NCBI RefSeq assembly: GCF_000021945.1
Contig: NC_011831.1
Location: 3,051,353-3,115,352 of the forward strand
DNA from: Chloroflexus aggregans DSM 9485
GTDB lineage: Bacteria > Chloroflexota > Chloroflexia > Chloroflexales > Chloroflexaceae
Direction: 5' to 3'
Length of the DNA stretch: 64,000 bases
Shown: piece after piece, positions 7,925-15,471 of the stretch
How positions within the stretch are numbered: the first letter of the stretch is position 1
How the letters are laid out: every line of letters begins with the position of its first letter
Position numbers and translations under genes: made by a program
The notes under the pieces: generated by a model
Seen by the model: the letters and a program-made list of their open reading frames with translations, nothing else
Told to the model about the DNA's origin: nothing
Databases searched by the model: none

Positions 7925-8148
7925 CGCTTCGTGGTTCCACCCTGTGTTCACGTCACACCGATACACGGCGTGACGCCTCATTGGTCGCGATAACGGGCGA
8001 ACCCGTGCTCCCTTACTGGCCGGTGGCGTTCTGGGAGCCGCTCAGAGGGGGTTTTCACCGGGTCCATCGCCAGGCGCGCTCTCAGTCGCGACGCGCCCTC
8101 CCTGTGGCCGGAAGCCGGTTACTCGTCCTCTTCAGCGCTTTATATATC
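7887..8148 (-). promoter_or_regulatory. T-box riboswitch leader, probably of the thrS operon
   Basis: Read on the minus strand, the leader shows the T-box landmarks in order: GAAGAGGACGAGTAA (8133-8119) at the foot of stem I; a distal hairpin GGCGCG/CGCGCC; the specifier side AGAACGCCACCGGCC (about 8032-8018); AGTAAGG then the hairpin CGGG-TTCG-CCCG followed by TTA (stem III region); and the T-box sequence AGGGTGGAACCACG (7943-7930), which pairs with CGTCCC to form the antiterminator. A terminator follows. T-box RNAs bind uncharged tRNA and allow readthrough when it accumulates. Two triplets sit in the specifier bulge: GCC (Ala, 8027-8025) and ACC (Thr, 8024-8022). Alignment with the usual GAAC-NNN-A pattern favours GCC, while the only downstream synthetase gene, thrS, favours ACC. 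Confidence 0.85.
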
Positions 8149-8154
8149 GCATAC

Positions 8155-8183
8155 ATGGTAGCGTGAAGTGCATGGTACGTCAA
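8155..8183 (-). promoter_or_regulatory. Promoter of the T-box leader
   Basis: On the minus strand TTGACG (8183-8178) and TACCAT (8160-8155) are 17 nt apart. The predicted start near 8148 is about 15 nt before the foot of stem I, as expected for a T-box leader. Confidence 0.6.
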
Positions 8184-8248
8184 ATAGTTTCTCTCCACCC
8201 TTCTGATCACATTCCCTTGCGCCATAGTCAGGGAGCTGCAACCCTTGT

Positions 8249-9037
8249 CTATGCGCCTACCGCGCTGTAGCGATATACCCCGTTCGTCCACAACCAGCGC
8301 AAGAGCAGGCCCAATAGCACGGCCCAGCCGATCTGATGCGCCAGACCCACTGCAATCGCCGGTGGATCGAGCCGGCCTAGCAGGAGTTCGAGCGGGAACG
8401 ACAGCATGGCGCGGAAGGGTAGCCATACCAGCACAGCCGTTACCGGCGGTGGCAGGAGATCAAGCGGAACGAGGTAACCGCTGCTAAACGCATACAAACC
8501 GAACCAAAAATCCTGCAATGCGAGGACCTGCGTCCACCAAAAACTGAGGACGCCGATGCAGCACTGGTTAAGAAAATAGACGGTGAAGGCCAAGACAATC
8601 GCGAGAGGTAAGATGGCCCAACTGAGTAGATCAGGACGAGGAATCGCGCCAGGTGCAATGAGTGATGCGATCAGGGCAATCGGTGCTACCATCGCCAAGC
8701 GGAGAGGTTTATCGGCCAGCGCCATCGCCAAATATCGCCACAGTGGGTGAATGGGTCGTAGCAGATGGGGTGATAACTCACCCAAGCGAATGTCGCGCTC
8801 CATATCCCAAATAATCCAGACTCCGGTCAATTGACGAATACAGAGCGCACCGACAAAGTAGGCGACGAAATCATCACTCGCGTAGCCACCGATGACACCA
8901 TCACCGGCTATAGTACGCCAGACGGCTAACATTATCAGCGGTAGCATACCGGTAACTACCCAGATGAACAGTTGGGCGCGATAGGCGAGCGCATCGGCCC
9001 ATGCGGCCCGCACAAGAGCGGCAAATTTGGCTGGCAT
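8249..9037 (-). CDS. ABC-2 type exporter permease (COG4587-like)
   Basis: The 262-residue protein has six hydrophobic segments and the layout of the ABC-2 permeases of the COG4587/COG3694 pair: a short cytoplasmic N-terminus with LVRAAWADALAYRAQLFIW, then MERDIRLGELSPHLLRPIHP between the second and third helices. These permeases work with an ATPase of the COG4586 type, which is exactly what the gene at 10305-11279 encodes, but on the other strand and beyond a glycosyltransferase. The second permease of the usual trio is not in the window. The start is the ATG at 9037, with a weak AAGGTC site upstream. The substrate is unknown. Confidence 0.8.
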   Translation of the reverse strand: MPAKFAALVRAAWADALAYRAQLFIWVVTGMLPLIMLAVWRTIAGDGVIGGYASDDFVAYFVGALCIRQLTGVWIIWDMERDIRLGELSPHLLRPIHPLWRYLAMALADKPLRLAMVAPIALIASLIAPGAIPRPDLLSWAILPLAIVLAFTVYFLNQCCIGVLSFWWTQVLALQDFWFGLYAFSSGYLVPLDLLPPPVTAVLVWLPFRAMLSFPLELLLGRLDPPAIAVGLAHQIGWAVLLGLLLRWLWTNGVYRYSAVGA

Positions 9038-9172
9038 AGAGTTGTGACCTTACAACACGAAGACGCGAGGCTGATGGTAGTGTATGCAATCCGCATATGT
9101 GTATTGTATCAAACAACTGCATAGCTTTCGATTATGATAGATAATGGTATCGCTGTAATACTCGGAGACCTC

Positions 9173-10228
9173 ATGCGCATTGCATTTCTCGACTCGTGGT
9201 TGCAACAAGTGGCGGAAGGTAGTGGGACTGCTGCTGCGATTGGGGGGCTTGGTCGTGCCTTACGCGCCCATGGTCATCATGTGGCCCGGATTGCGCCTCC
9301 GGTGGCTTGGCCGCCTAATCTTACCCTCCGGCGGCTGTGGTTTAATCTGTACGTTCCGGCGTTGTTGCGTACATTGTCATACGATCTAATTGTCGGGGTA
9401 GATATTGATGGTGTGCTCGTAGCCGGGCGCATTACAACGCCGTATGTGTGTAGTATCAAAGGCGTCATTGCCGAAGAACTGCAACATGAGCGTGGTAATG
9501 TCCGCCGCTTACTGTGGCTCCTTTCACGTCTTGAACGGATCAATGCGCGTCGTGCGCCGTTGGTGATTACGACGAGCGATTATTGCCGCCAGAGTGTCCA
9601 CCGTCACTACGGTGTACCGACCGAGCGGATTCGGCTCGTACCGGAAGGGATCGATCTCGCATCGTGGCCGATGCCACCGACGCGCCCACTCGGCCAGACG
9701 ATTCTCTGCGTGGCTCGTCAGTATCCGCGTAAACACATCGCCGATCTGATCCGCGCCTTTGCCCAAGTACGGCAACGCTTTCCGGCGGCTGAACTAGTGA
9801 TTATCGGCGATGGCCCTGAACATCATCGTTTGCGCGCGTTAACCACTACGTTGGGTCTTGGAGCGGCCTGTCATTTGCTCGGTGCGGTACCTAACGATGA
9901 TGAAGTGAAAGCGTGGTACTATCGCGCCGACCTCTTTTGTTTACCCAGCGTGCAAGAGGGTTTTGGGATCGTCTTTCTGGAAGCGATGGCAGCCGGTCTA
10001 CCGGTAGTCGCTACGACTGCCGCTGCGATTCCCGAAGTCGTACCGCACGGCGAGGCCGGGCTGTTGGTACCGCCCGGCGATGTTCCGGCACTGGCCGATG
10101 CATTAGCTACCCTCCTGGCCGATCCGGTACGTCGGCAGCGCTACGGCGCGTTTGGGCGAGCATACGTCGCTCGCTTTGACTGGATGCGGGTCGCCGAGCG
10201 TTTTTTGGAGGTAATACGGGGGTGGTGA
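9173..10228 (+). CDS. GT4-family glycosyltransferase
   Basis: The ATG at 9173 (MRIAFLDSWLQQVAEGSGTA) has CGGAG 5 nt upstream; an upstream ATG at 9134 has none. The 351-residue enzyme has the two-Rossmann GT-B plan: an N-terminal acceptor domain and a C-terminal nucleotide-sugar domain with ILCVARQYPRKHIADLIRAF, LVIIGDGPEHHRLRAL and the E-x7-E motif region PSVQEGFGIVFLEAMAAGLP. GT4 enzymes are retaining transferases moving a sugar from UDP- or GDP-sugar to lipids, glycans or small acceptors. Donor and acceptor cannot be read from sequence. It is divergent from the ABC permease and 76 nt ahead of the ABC ATPase; a role in an exported glycoconjugate is possible but not shown. Confidence 0.9.
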   Translation: MRIAFLDSWLQQVAEGSGTAAAIGGLGRALRAHGHHVARIAPPVAWPPNLTLRRLWFNLYVPALLRTLSYDLIVGVDIDGVLVAGRITTPYVCSIKGVIAEELQHERGNVRRLLWLLSRLERINARRAPLVITTSDYCRQSVHRHYGVPTERIRLVPEGIDLASWPMPPTRPLGQTILCVARQYPRKHIADLIRAFAQVRQRFPAAELVIIGDGPEHHRLRALTTTLGLGAACHLLGAVPNDDEVKAWYYRADLFCLPSVQEGFGIVFLEAMAAGLPVVATTAAAIPEVVPHGEAGLLVPPGDVPALADALATLLADPVRRQRYGAFGRAYVARFDWMRVAERFLEVIRGW

Positions 10229-10304
10229 GCATTGCTGCACTCCTGTGGGAAAGTCGTTTGCCGGTGCTTGCTGTGGTTCATTATGCGCAGCAAGGGGATG
10301 AAGT

Positions 10305-11279
10305 ATGTCAATTGAAGTTCGCGGTCTGCGCAAATATTACCAGGTCCACCGCAAAGAGGCAGGACTGATCGGGTCGCTCCGTGCGTTCGTGAGCCGTCGC
10401 TACGAGACGGTGAAAGCGGTTGATGGGATCGATTTCACCATTGCCGCCGGTGAAATGGTCGGTTTCCTCGGCCCGAATGGAGCCGGTAAGACAACGACGC
10501 TCAAAGTGTTGGCCGGCTTGCTCCATCCGACCGCCGGTGAAGTTCGTGTGCTCGGGTTCGTGCCGTTTTCACGTCAGACTGCTTTTCTAAAACAGATTAC
10601 GTTAGTGATGGGGCAAAAACAGCAGTTGCTGTGGGATCTGCCGGCCATCGAAACCTTTGAAGTGAATCGAGTCATTTTTGAGGTGCCGCTCGCCGAGTAT
10701 CGACGTACATTGAACGAGTTGATCGACCTGCTTGAGCTGGGTGATCTGCTCAATAAGCAGGTGCGTAAGTTGAGTTTGGGTGAGCGGATGAAGTGTGAAT
10801 TGGCCGCCGCCCTGCTCCATCGCCCGAAGGTGCTCTTCCTCGATGAGCCGACGATTGGCCTTGATGTGACGATGCAGGCGCGTGTGCGTGAGTTTGTTGC
10901 CGAGTATAACCGGCGCTATGGCGCGACGGTGCTGTTGACCAGTCACTACATGGCCGATGTGACGGCACTCTGCCGGCGAGTGATTGTGATCAACCACGGA
11001 CGTTTGCTCTACGATGGCAATCTCCAGAGTATGGTCGAGCAGATGGCCCCGCACAAAATGATTCACTTGGTCTTGAGTGAGCCGGTTGCGGTTGAGATGT
11101 TGGCTCAGTATGGTGAGGTGCAGCGGGTCGATGGGTTGGAAGTGGAGCTAAAGGTAGCTCGTCACGAGACGACCCGCATCGGTGCCCGTCTGTTGGCAGA
11201 GTTGCCGGTGGCCGATGTGAATATTGCCGAACCACCGATTGAGGAGATTATCGGTGAGGTGTTTGGTCAGCCGGTGTAG
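10305..11279 (+). CDS. ABC transporter ATP-binding protein (COG4586-like)
   Basis: This 324-residue ATPase has Walker A GPNGAGKTT, Q-loop VMGQKQQLLWDLP, signature LSLGERMK, Walker B VLFLDEPTIGLD and a switch His in LLTSHYMADV. The long first strand with an insertion (YYQVHRKEAGLIGSLRAFVSR, described in part) before Walker A and the C-terminal domain of about 80 residues are typical of the COG4586 exporters that pair with COG3694 and COG4587 permeases. One such permease is at 8249-9037. It would energise export of an unknown compound at the inner face of the membrane. The ATG at 10305 follows AAGGGGA. Confidence 0.9.
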   Translation: MSIEVRGLRKYYQVHRKEAGLIGSLRAFVSRRYETVKAVDGIDFTIAAGEMVGFLGPNGAGKTTTLKVLAGLLHPTAGEVRVLGFVPFSRQTAFLKQITLVMGQKQQLLWDLPAIETFEVNRVIFEVPLAEYRRTLNELIDLLELGDLLNKQVRKLSLGERMKCELAAALLHRPKVLFLDEPTIGLDVTMQARVREFVAEYNRRYGATVLLTSHYMADVTALCRRVIVINHGRLLYDGNLQSMVEQMAPHKMIHLVLSEPVAVEMLAQYGEVQRVDGLEVELKVARHETTRIGARLLAELPVADVNIAEPPIEEIIGEVFGQPV

Positions 11280-11286
11280 CTCTCGA

Positions 11287-11318
11287 CAACCGGTCAGGTT
11301 TTGTCATCTGACCGGTTG
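11287..11318. terminator. Bidirectional terminator-like hairpin between convergent genes
   Basis: CAACCGGTCAG at 11287-11297 and CTGACCGGTTG at 11308-11318 form a perfect 11-bp stem with a 10-nt loop. It lies between the ABC ATPase (+) and the nucleotidyltransferase (-). There is no clear T-run on either side. Confidence 0.6.
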
Positions 11319-11329
11319 CCGTGATGCGA

Positions 11330-12496
11330 TTAACGGACAATACTCTCCGGCGGTAGCACCGTCTGTGGGGCAACCACTGCTTTGGCAGCGATGATGACTC
11401 CGCGCGTGCGTACATCGGCAGGCGTGAGAAGGTTGTTGACCACGGCAGCCGGCTGGGTGGCAGTTGCCGACGCTTCTAGCACGGCATGGTGACCAACCTG
11501 TGCCTCATCGTCGAGCCACGAATGGCTGATAGCGGCTGACGCACCGACGATGGCCTTTGCACCGACGACTGAGCCACCGACCATTGCACCGGCGCCAATG
11601 GTTGCGCCGCTCTCGATGGCCGATGCAATGACCAATGCGCCCGGTCCGATGACGGCGTTCTGCCCGATGACCGTCGGTCCGACGATTCGGGCCTGGGCAT
11701 CAATCACCGCACCTTCACCGACCACAACCGCGCCCTCAAGCTCGGCGTGTGCATCAACTCGCGCATTGACGGCAACATACGGCTCTGATCTGACCTGTGC
11801 CATTCGTGCGAGCAAGAAGCGGGCTGCTAAAAGAGCTTCCCACGGTGTTCCAACCGGAATCCAGTGGCCGGTGCAGACGTGGCAAGCTACCGGGTGGTGA
11901 GCGGACAACAGGGCGATGAGATCGGTTAGTTCGAGTTCGCCACGCGGCGAGGGAATAATCTGGCGAAGGAGTGGGAAGACTTCCTCATCAAAGTGGTAAA
12001 TGCCGGGGTTGGCGAGTGCATCCGGTGGTGGATCGGTCGGTTTTTCGATGATCCGATAGACGAGGCCGTCCTGGACAGCGAGGACACCAAATGAACGCGG
12101 ATCGGCCACCGGGAGGCCGGCCACGGCATACCGATATTGACCGACCCCTATTACATCGGCACGGTCGATCAGATTATCGCCGTAGAGCAGGTAGAACGGT
12201 TCGTCAATTGGTGCGGCGGCTAGCAGTGCTCCCGCCGTACCGTTGATCTCGGTTTGGTGAACGTAGCGCAGTGTCATCCCACGATACGTATCTCCGAACG
12301 TAGCTATGATCTGTTCGGCTCGATAGCCGACGACCAACGTTACCCGTTCAACCAAGCCGACCAGTTCATCGAGGATGTGGGCAAGAAGTGGTCGGCCTAA
12401 GAGCGGAATAAGTGGTTTAGGACGGTGATCGGTGAGTGGACGAGTGCGGGTTGATGCACCGGCGACTAAGATGACGGCATGGCGTGCAGCGGGCAT
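11330..12496 (-). CDS. Sugar-1-phosphate nucleotidyltransferase with left-handed beta-helix domain
   Basis: Residues 1-235 form an NTP-transferase domain: AVILVAGASTRTRPLTDHRPKPLIPLLGRP (pyrophosphorylase loop with the Arg and the catalytic PKP Lys, written in part), YLLYGDNLI with the metal Asp, and IIEKPTDPP. Residues 250-388 are hexapeptide repeats of a left-handed beta helix (for example GAVVVGEGAVIDAQARIVGP), as in GlmU or archaeal bifunctional enzymes. It activates a sugar phosphate to an NDP-sugar; the beta helix may add an acetyl transfer or only trimerise. The sugar is not clear from sequence. The ATG at 12496 has AAGGAGG upstream. Confidence 0.85.
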   Translation of the reverse strand: MPAARHAVILVAGASTRTRPLTDHRPKPLIPLLGRPLLAHILDELVGLVERVTLVVGYRAEQIIATFGDTYRGMTLRYVHQTEINGTAGALLAAAPIDEPFYLLYGDNLIDRADVIGVGQYRYAVAGLPVADPRSFGVLAVQDGLVYRIIEKPTDPPPDALANPGIYHFDEEVFPLLRQIIPSPRGELELTDLIALLSAHHPVACHVCTGHWIPVGTPWEALLAARFLLARMAQVRSEPYVAVNARVDAHAELEGAVVVGEGAVIDAQARIVGPTVIGQNAVIGPGALVIASAIESGATIGAGAMVGGSVVGAKAIVGASAAISHSWLDDEAQVGHHAVLEASATATQPAAVVNNLLTPADVRTRGVIIAAKAVVAPQTVLPPESIVR

Positions 12497-12563
12497 GGCA
12501 TCCTCCTTCTACGGAATGCTCCGCTTTTCAGGATACCATGAGGGATGTCGCCGCGCGATGTCT

Positions 12564-13148
12564 TTAACTATGATCCGCCAGTTGGTTGGTCAACAAGATG
12601 GCCTGAGCCACTTCACGCATCGTCTTGCGGGTACGCATTGCCAGTTGCTGAATCCGGCGAAAGGCTTCGGTTTCGCTGAGTCCATATCGCTCGATGAGCA
12701 AGGCCTTCGCCCGCTCGATCTCTGTGCGGGTATCGAGACGGTTACGTAACGCAATCATCTCGTTGCGGCACTTCTGATAGACATTCCAGCGGGCTAGCAC
12801 TACCTCAATGTGTGGCATCAGCTCGGCATCGCGAAATGGCTTTATCAAGTAGCCAAACACACCTGCACGTCGTGCCCTATCGATCACCTCATGCGATGGT
12901 GAACTCGTGAGCAAGACGACCGGCGCCAGGCTTTCACGGGAGATAACGGTTGCCGCTTCAAGACCATCGAGGAGCGGCATTTTGTCATCGAGTAGGACGA
13001 GATCAGGTCGCAGTTGGCGGGTCATTGCTACGGCTTGCTGACCATCCATCGCTTCACCGACAATCACATAGCCGTGCGCGAGTAGTGCGTCACGCAGGCC
13101 TTGCCGGATCGATATTTCATCATCGGCAATCAAGAGTCGCGCTGTCAT
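12564..13148 (-). CDS. Response regulator with ANTAR RNA-binding output domain
   Basis: From the ATG at 13148 (AGGAG upstream) the 194-residue protein has a receiver domain: LLIADDEISIRQGL (acidic pair), LVLLDDKMP with the phosphoryl Asp, LLTSS and the Lys of YLIKPF. The end (about residues 130-190) is an ANTAR domain: LDTRTEIERAKALLIERYG, SETEAFRRIQQLAMRTRKTM. ANTAR proteins bind twin hexaloop hairpins in leader RNAs and stop termination when phosphorylated by a partner kinase. No kinase is adjacent; an AmiR/NasT/EutV-like role is inferred. A dyad lies directly in its own leader (13172-13202). Confidence 0.9.
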   Translation of the reverse strand: MTARLLIADDEISIRQGLRDALLAHGYVIVGEAMDGQQAVAMTRQLRPDLVLLDDKMPLLDGLEAATVISRESLAPVVLLTSSPSHEVIDRARRAGVFGYLIKPFRDAELMPHIEVVLARWNVYQKCRNEMIALRNRLDTRTEIERAKALLIERYGLSETEAFRRIQQLAMRTRKTMREVAQAILLTNQLADHS

Positions 13149-13171
13149 GCATGCTCCTAAAAAATAATACG

Positions 13172-13202
13172 CACCTATCACTGCAACGGTGCAGCGTAGG
13201 TG
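13172..13202. promoter_or_regulatory. Nested inverted repeat in front of the ANTAR regulator gene
   Basis: CACCTA-TCA-CTGCA-ACGG-TGCAG-CG-TAGGTG at 13172-13202 is a dyad of two perfect arms (6 bp outer, 5 bp inner). It lies 24 nt upstream of the start codon. It could be an operator or a hairpin in the leader. Confidence 0.5.
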
Positions 13203-13366
13203 GCAACAGTGCGGCTGGCTATTCTTATGCAAGTATAACGTACAGGTGTAGCGAGGGCTATAGCTGAATTGCCTAATGTGTTATAGACAAGAGGAACAAG
13301 CGCGTGAGGTACGGCTCGTACAAGAGCGTTGCTTCGTTCACGGGGACGTGCTATCGGTGTGGATTA

Positions 13367-14455
13367 TCAGCCGTTGACCATCGCTATCGGTTCGACGCCG
13401 TGGCCGGCGGTAATGTGGCTCAGATCGATCACGCCGCCACGCATCTGAAACCCGCCTTGGAATGGATTTTCGGCTAAAAAGAGAGGTGTGTCGAGGTCAA
13501 CAAAGCGAAAACCGCCCAAACCGGCGGCAAAATGGGCCGACATCGTCATCGCGAGGATCGACTCGACCATACCACCGATCATTAAGCCGAGACCGGCAGC
13601 ACGTGCAATCGCTGCCATCTCAAGCGCCTCGACCACGCCGGTCTTCATCAGTTTAATGTTGATAACATCGGCGGCGCGCTCGTGAGCAATGCGCAGTACA
13701 CGCAATGCACTCGTAGCCGTCTCATCGGCGGCGATGGGGCTACCGCCCCACTGCACCAATTGGCGCATCCCGACCCAGTCATCTGCCGGCACCGGCTGCT
13801 CGATGAGGACCGGTACGATCTGTTGCAAGCGTAGCGCACCGAGCAGTTCGAGCATTGTCTCGGCGGTCAACCCGCCGTTACCGTCGAGAATGAGGGGGGC
13901 GTCAGGGGCCACGGCTCGAATGGCGGTAATCCGTGCCAGATCGTGCTGGACATCACTGCCACCGATCTTCACCTTGATCTGGCGGATGCCCCGTGCCAGA
14001 ATGTCAAGGGCAGCGAGGGCTGCTGCCTCGACTGTACCGGTCGTGATGGTCATATCGGTTTCGAGCGTCTGACCGGCGCCACCGAAAAAGACGTACAGTG
14101 GTATGCGATAGAAGCGGGTTAGTGCGTCGAGGAGGGCAGTTTCGAGAGCGCAACGAGCTGAGCCATAATCGCCGATCCGTTCGCGCAAGAGTGCGGCAAT
14201 TGCTCGCCATTCACGTATGTCGGCACCCTCAAGCGTCGTGCGCACCGTTTCAATAGCAGCCAATGCACCGGCTTGCGTCTCACCATTAAACGCCGGAAAC
14301 GGCGCGGCTTCGCCGTAGCCGCGGATCCCGCCCTGCAATTCGAGTGTCACCAACAGATTGTAGGCAATCTCTTGCACACCACCGGCAATGCCAAAGGGAC
14401 TGCGCAACGGAATGTTGAGTGGGGTGACCGTAATCGAACGGATGGTGGTCTCCAT
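13367..14455 (-). CDS. Dipeptide epimerase / enolase-superfamily enzyme
   Basis: The 362-residue enzyme has the muconate-lactonizing subgroup plan. The acid-base Lys pair sits in IRQIKVKIGG (KxK), metal ligands are in LILDGNGGLT (Asp), VLIEQPVPADD (Glu) and IAADETA (Asp), and the second base is the Lys of INIKLMKTG. That pattern fits L-Ala-D/L-Glu epimerases and relatives, which recycle or remodel peptidoglycan dipeptides; other dipeptides are also possible. It lies 15 nt downstream of the DMT transporter gene, and both are probably one transcript. The start is the ATG at 14455. Confidence 0.85.
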   Translation of the reverse strand: METTIRSITVTPLNIPLRSPFGIAGGVQEIAYNLLVTLELQGGIRGYGEAAPFPAFNGETQAGALAAIETVRTTLEGADIREWRAIAALLRERIGDYGSARCALETALLDALTRFYRIPLYVFFGGAGQTLETDMTITTGTVEAAALAALDILARGIRQIKVKIGGSDVQHDLARITAIRAVAPDAPLILDGNGGLTAETMLELLGALRLQQIVPVLIEQPVPADDWVGMRQLVQWGGSPIAADETATSALRVLRIAHERAADVINIKLMKTGVVEALEMAAIARAAGLGLMIGGMVESILAMTMSAHFAAGLGGFRFVDLDTPLFLAENPFQGGFQMRGGVIDLSHITAGHGVEPIAMVNG

Positions 14456-14470
14456 ACTGCACTGCCAACC

Positions 14471-15412
14471 TCAGACCCGATACTGCCGACGCACATATAC
14501 GGTAATGGTAGCTACCACGATCATCGCGCCTAATATTTGCCACCCATTCTGCAACTGTTCACCGAGAAGCAGCGCAGCTAAGCCCAGCGCGCTGATCAAG
14601 CGCCAACCCATGGTACTGCTCACCAGCGGCGCACCGAGCTGACGCAACGCGACAATCTGACCAAGGTTCGCGCCAAGAAGGACAAAGATCACGAATGCCG
14701 CAAAAACCAGCCAGTCTACGTAACCAATGACGGTAAACTGTTGCCACTGTTCGCCCAACAGCATACTCATCGCACCGCACGTGATAGTCAACGCAATCAG
14801 TTGGATGAGTAACATCGCTTCGGCTCGGACTTGGCCGGCAGCAGTCGCTCGTGGTACAAGGATCATATAGAGTGCAAGCGCACAGGCCGAAACCAACGCT
14901 ATCGCAATTCCGATCAGATCACTGGTGGTCAGTTGTAACACTGCACCACGATGGAGATCACTGCTCATCAGCAATACCGAACCGATGAGTGAAAACCCAA
15001 TTGCCGGTAAGGTCAACGGCGGTAATCGCTCGTGAAAGAACAGTTTGCTAAGGAGAGCAACGATCAGCGGGGTGAGGAGCGTGATCAGTTGCACATAGAT
15101 CGCGAGCGTAAAGCGGGCGGAGGTCAGATTGGTCATGGCGCGCACACTGACCACCAGTGCGAAGAGCCAGATGATGGGTGTGCGCCAGACGGTACGGTCA
15201 ATGTAGCGGTAGGCAAACGGCAAGTAGACGAGCAGTGCTAAGGCATTGCCCAGCGTCAAGATGGCCATACTCGGCAGATGGCTAATCGTTTGCAAATAGC
15301 GGGCGAGCACGGGGTAGGCACCCCAGCCGGTGTGGGCAAAGAGGGCTACCATGAGCCAGAACCAGGCGACTCCGGTGCGAGTGGTGGCAGTAGCGGCAGA
15401 TGGATTACTCAT
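14471..15412 (-). CDS. DMT/EamA-family transporter
   Basis: The 313-residue protein has about ten hydrophobic helices in two EamA-like halves: AYPVLARYLQ in the first and LGANLGQIVALRQLGAPLVS in the second. Members export or import small metabolites through the inner membrane. The substrate cannot be deduced, although the downstream epimerase suggests an amino acid or dipeptide. The ATG at 15412 is only 7 nt from a TATAAT box, so its transcript may be leaderless. Confidence 0.8.
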   Translation of the reverse strand: MSNPSAATATTRTGVAWFWLMVALFAHTGWGAYPVLARYLQTISHLPSMAILTLGNALALLVYLPFAYRYIDRTVWRTPIIWLFALVVSVRAMTNLTSARFTLAIYVQLITLLTPLIVALLSKLFFHERLPPLTLPAIGFSLIGSVLLMSSDLHRGAVLQLTTSDLIGIAIALVSACALALYMILVPRATAAGQVRAEAMLLIQLIALTITCGAMSMLLGEQWQQFTVIGYVDWLVFAAFVIFVLLGANLGQIVALRQLGAPLVSSTMGWRLISALGLAALLLGEQLQNGWQILGAMIVVATITVYVRRQYRV

Positions 15413-15419
15413 AACGAGT

Positions 15420-15428
15420 ATTATAGCA
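15420..15428 (-). promoter_or_regulatory. Extended -10 promoter for a possibly leaderless transporter mRNA
   Basis: On the minus strand TGCTATAAT (15428-15420) is a perfect extended -10. The start codon of the DMT gene at 15412 is 7 nt downstream, where transcription should begin. No ribosome-binding site fits in that space. Confidence 0.55.
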
Positions 15429-15471
15429 AAAGTTGACTTGACGAATGATTACCCATAGTGAGGAGTCGGGT

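Noticed and set aside
7981-8426. Open frames within the T-box region and permease end
   Set aside because: No start signal or motif; the RNA-structure reading explains the stretch.
10229-10304. Small gene in the gap between glycosyltransferase and ABC ATPase
   Set aside because: A GTG-initiated frame exists but runs into the ATPase in another frame, with no conserved feature.
13203-13366. tRNA or riboswitch in the gap before the ANTAR gene
   Set aside because: No T-loop GGTTCGAATCC-like sequence or cloverleaf pairing, and no known riboswitch core was found.
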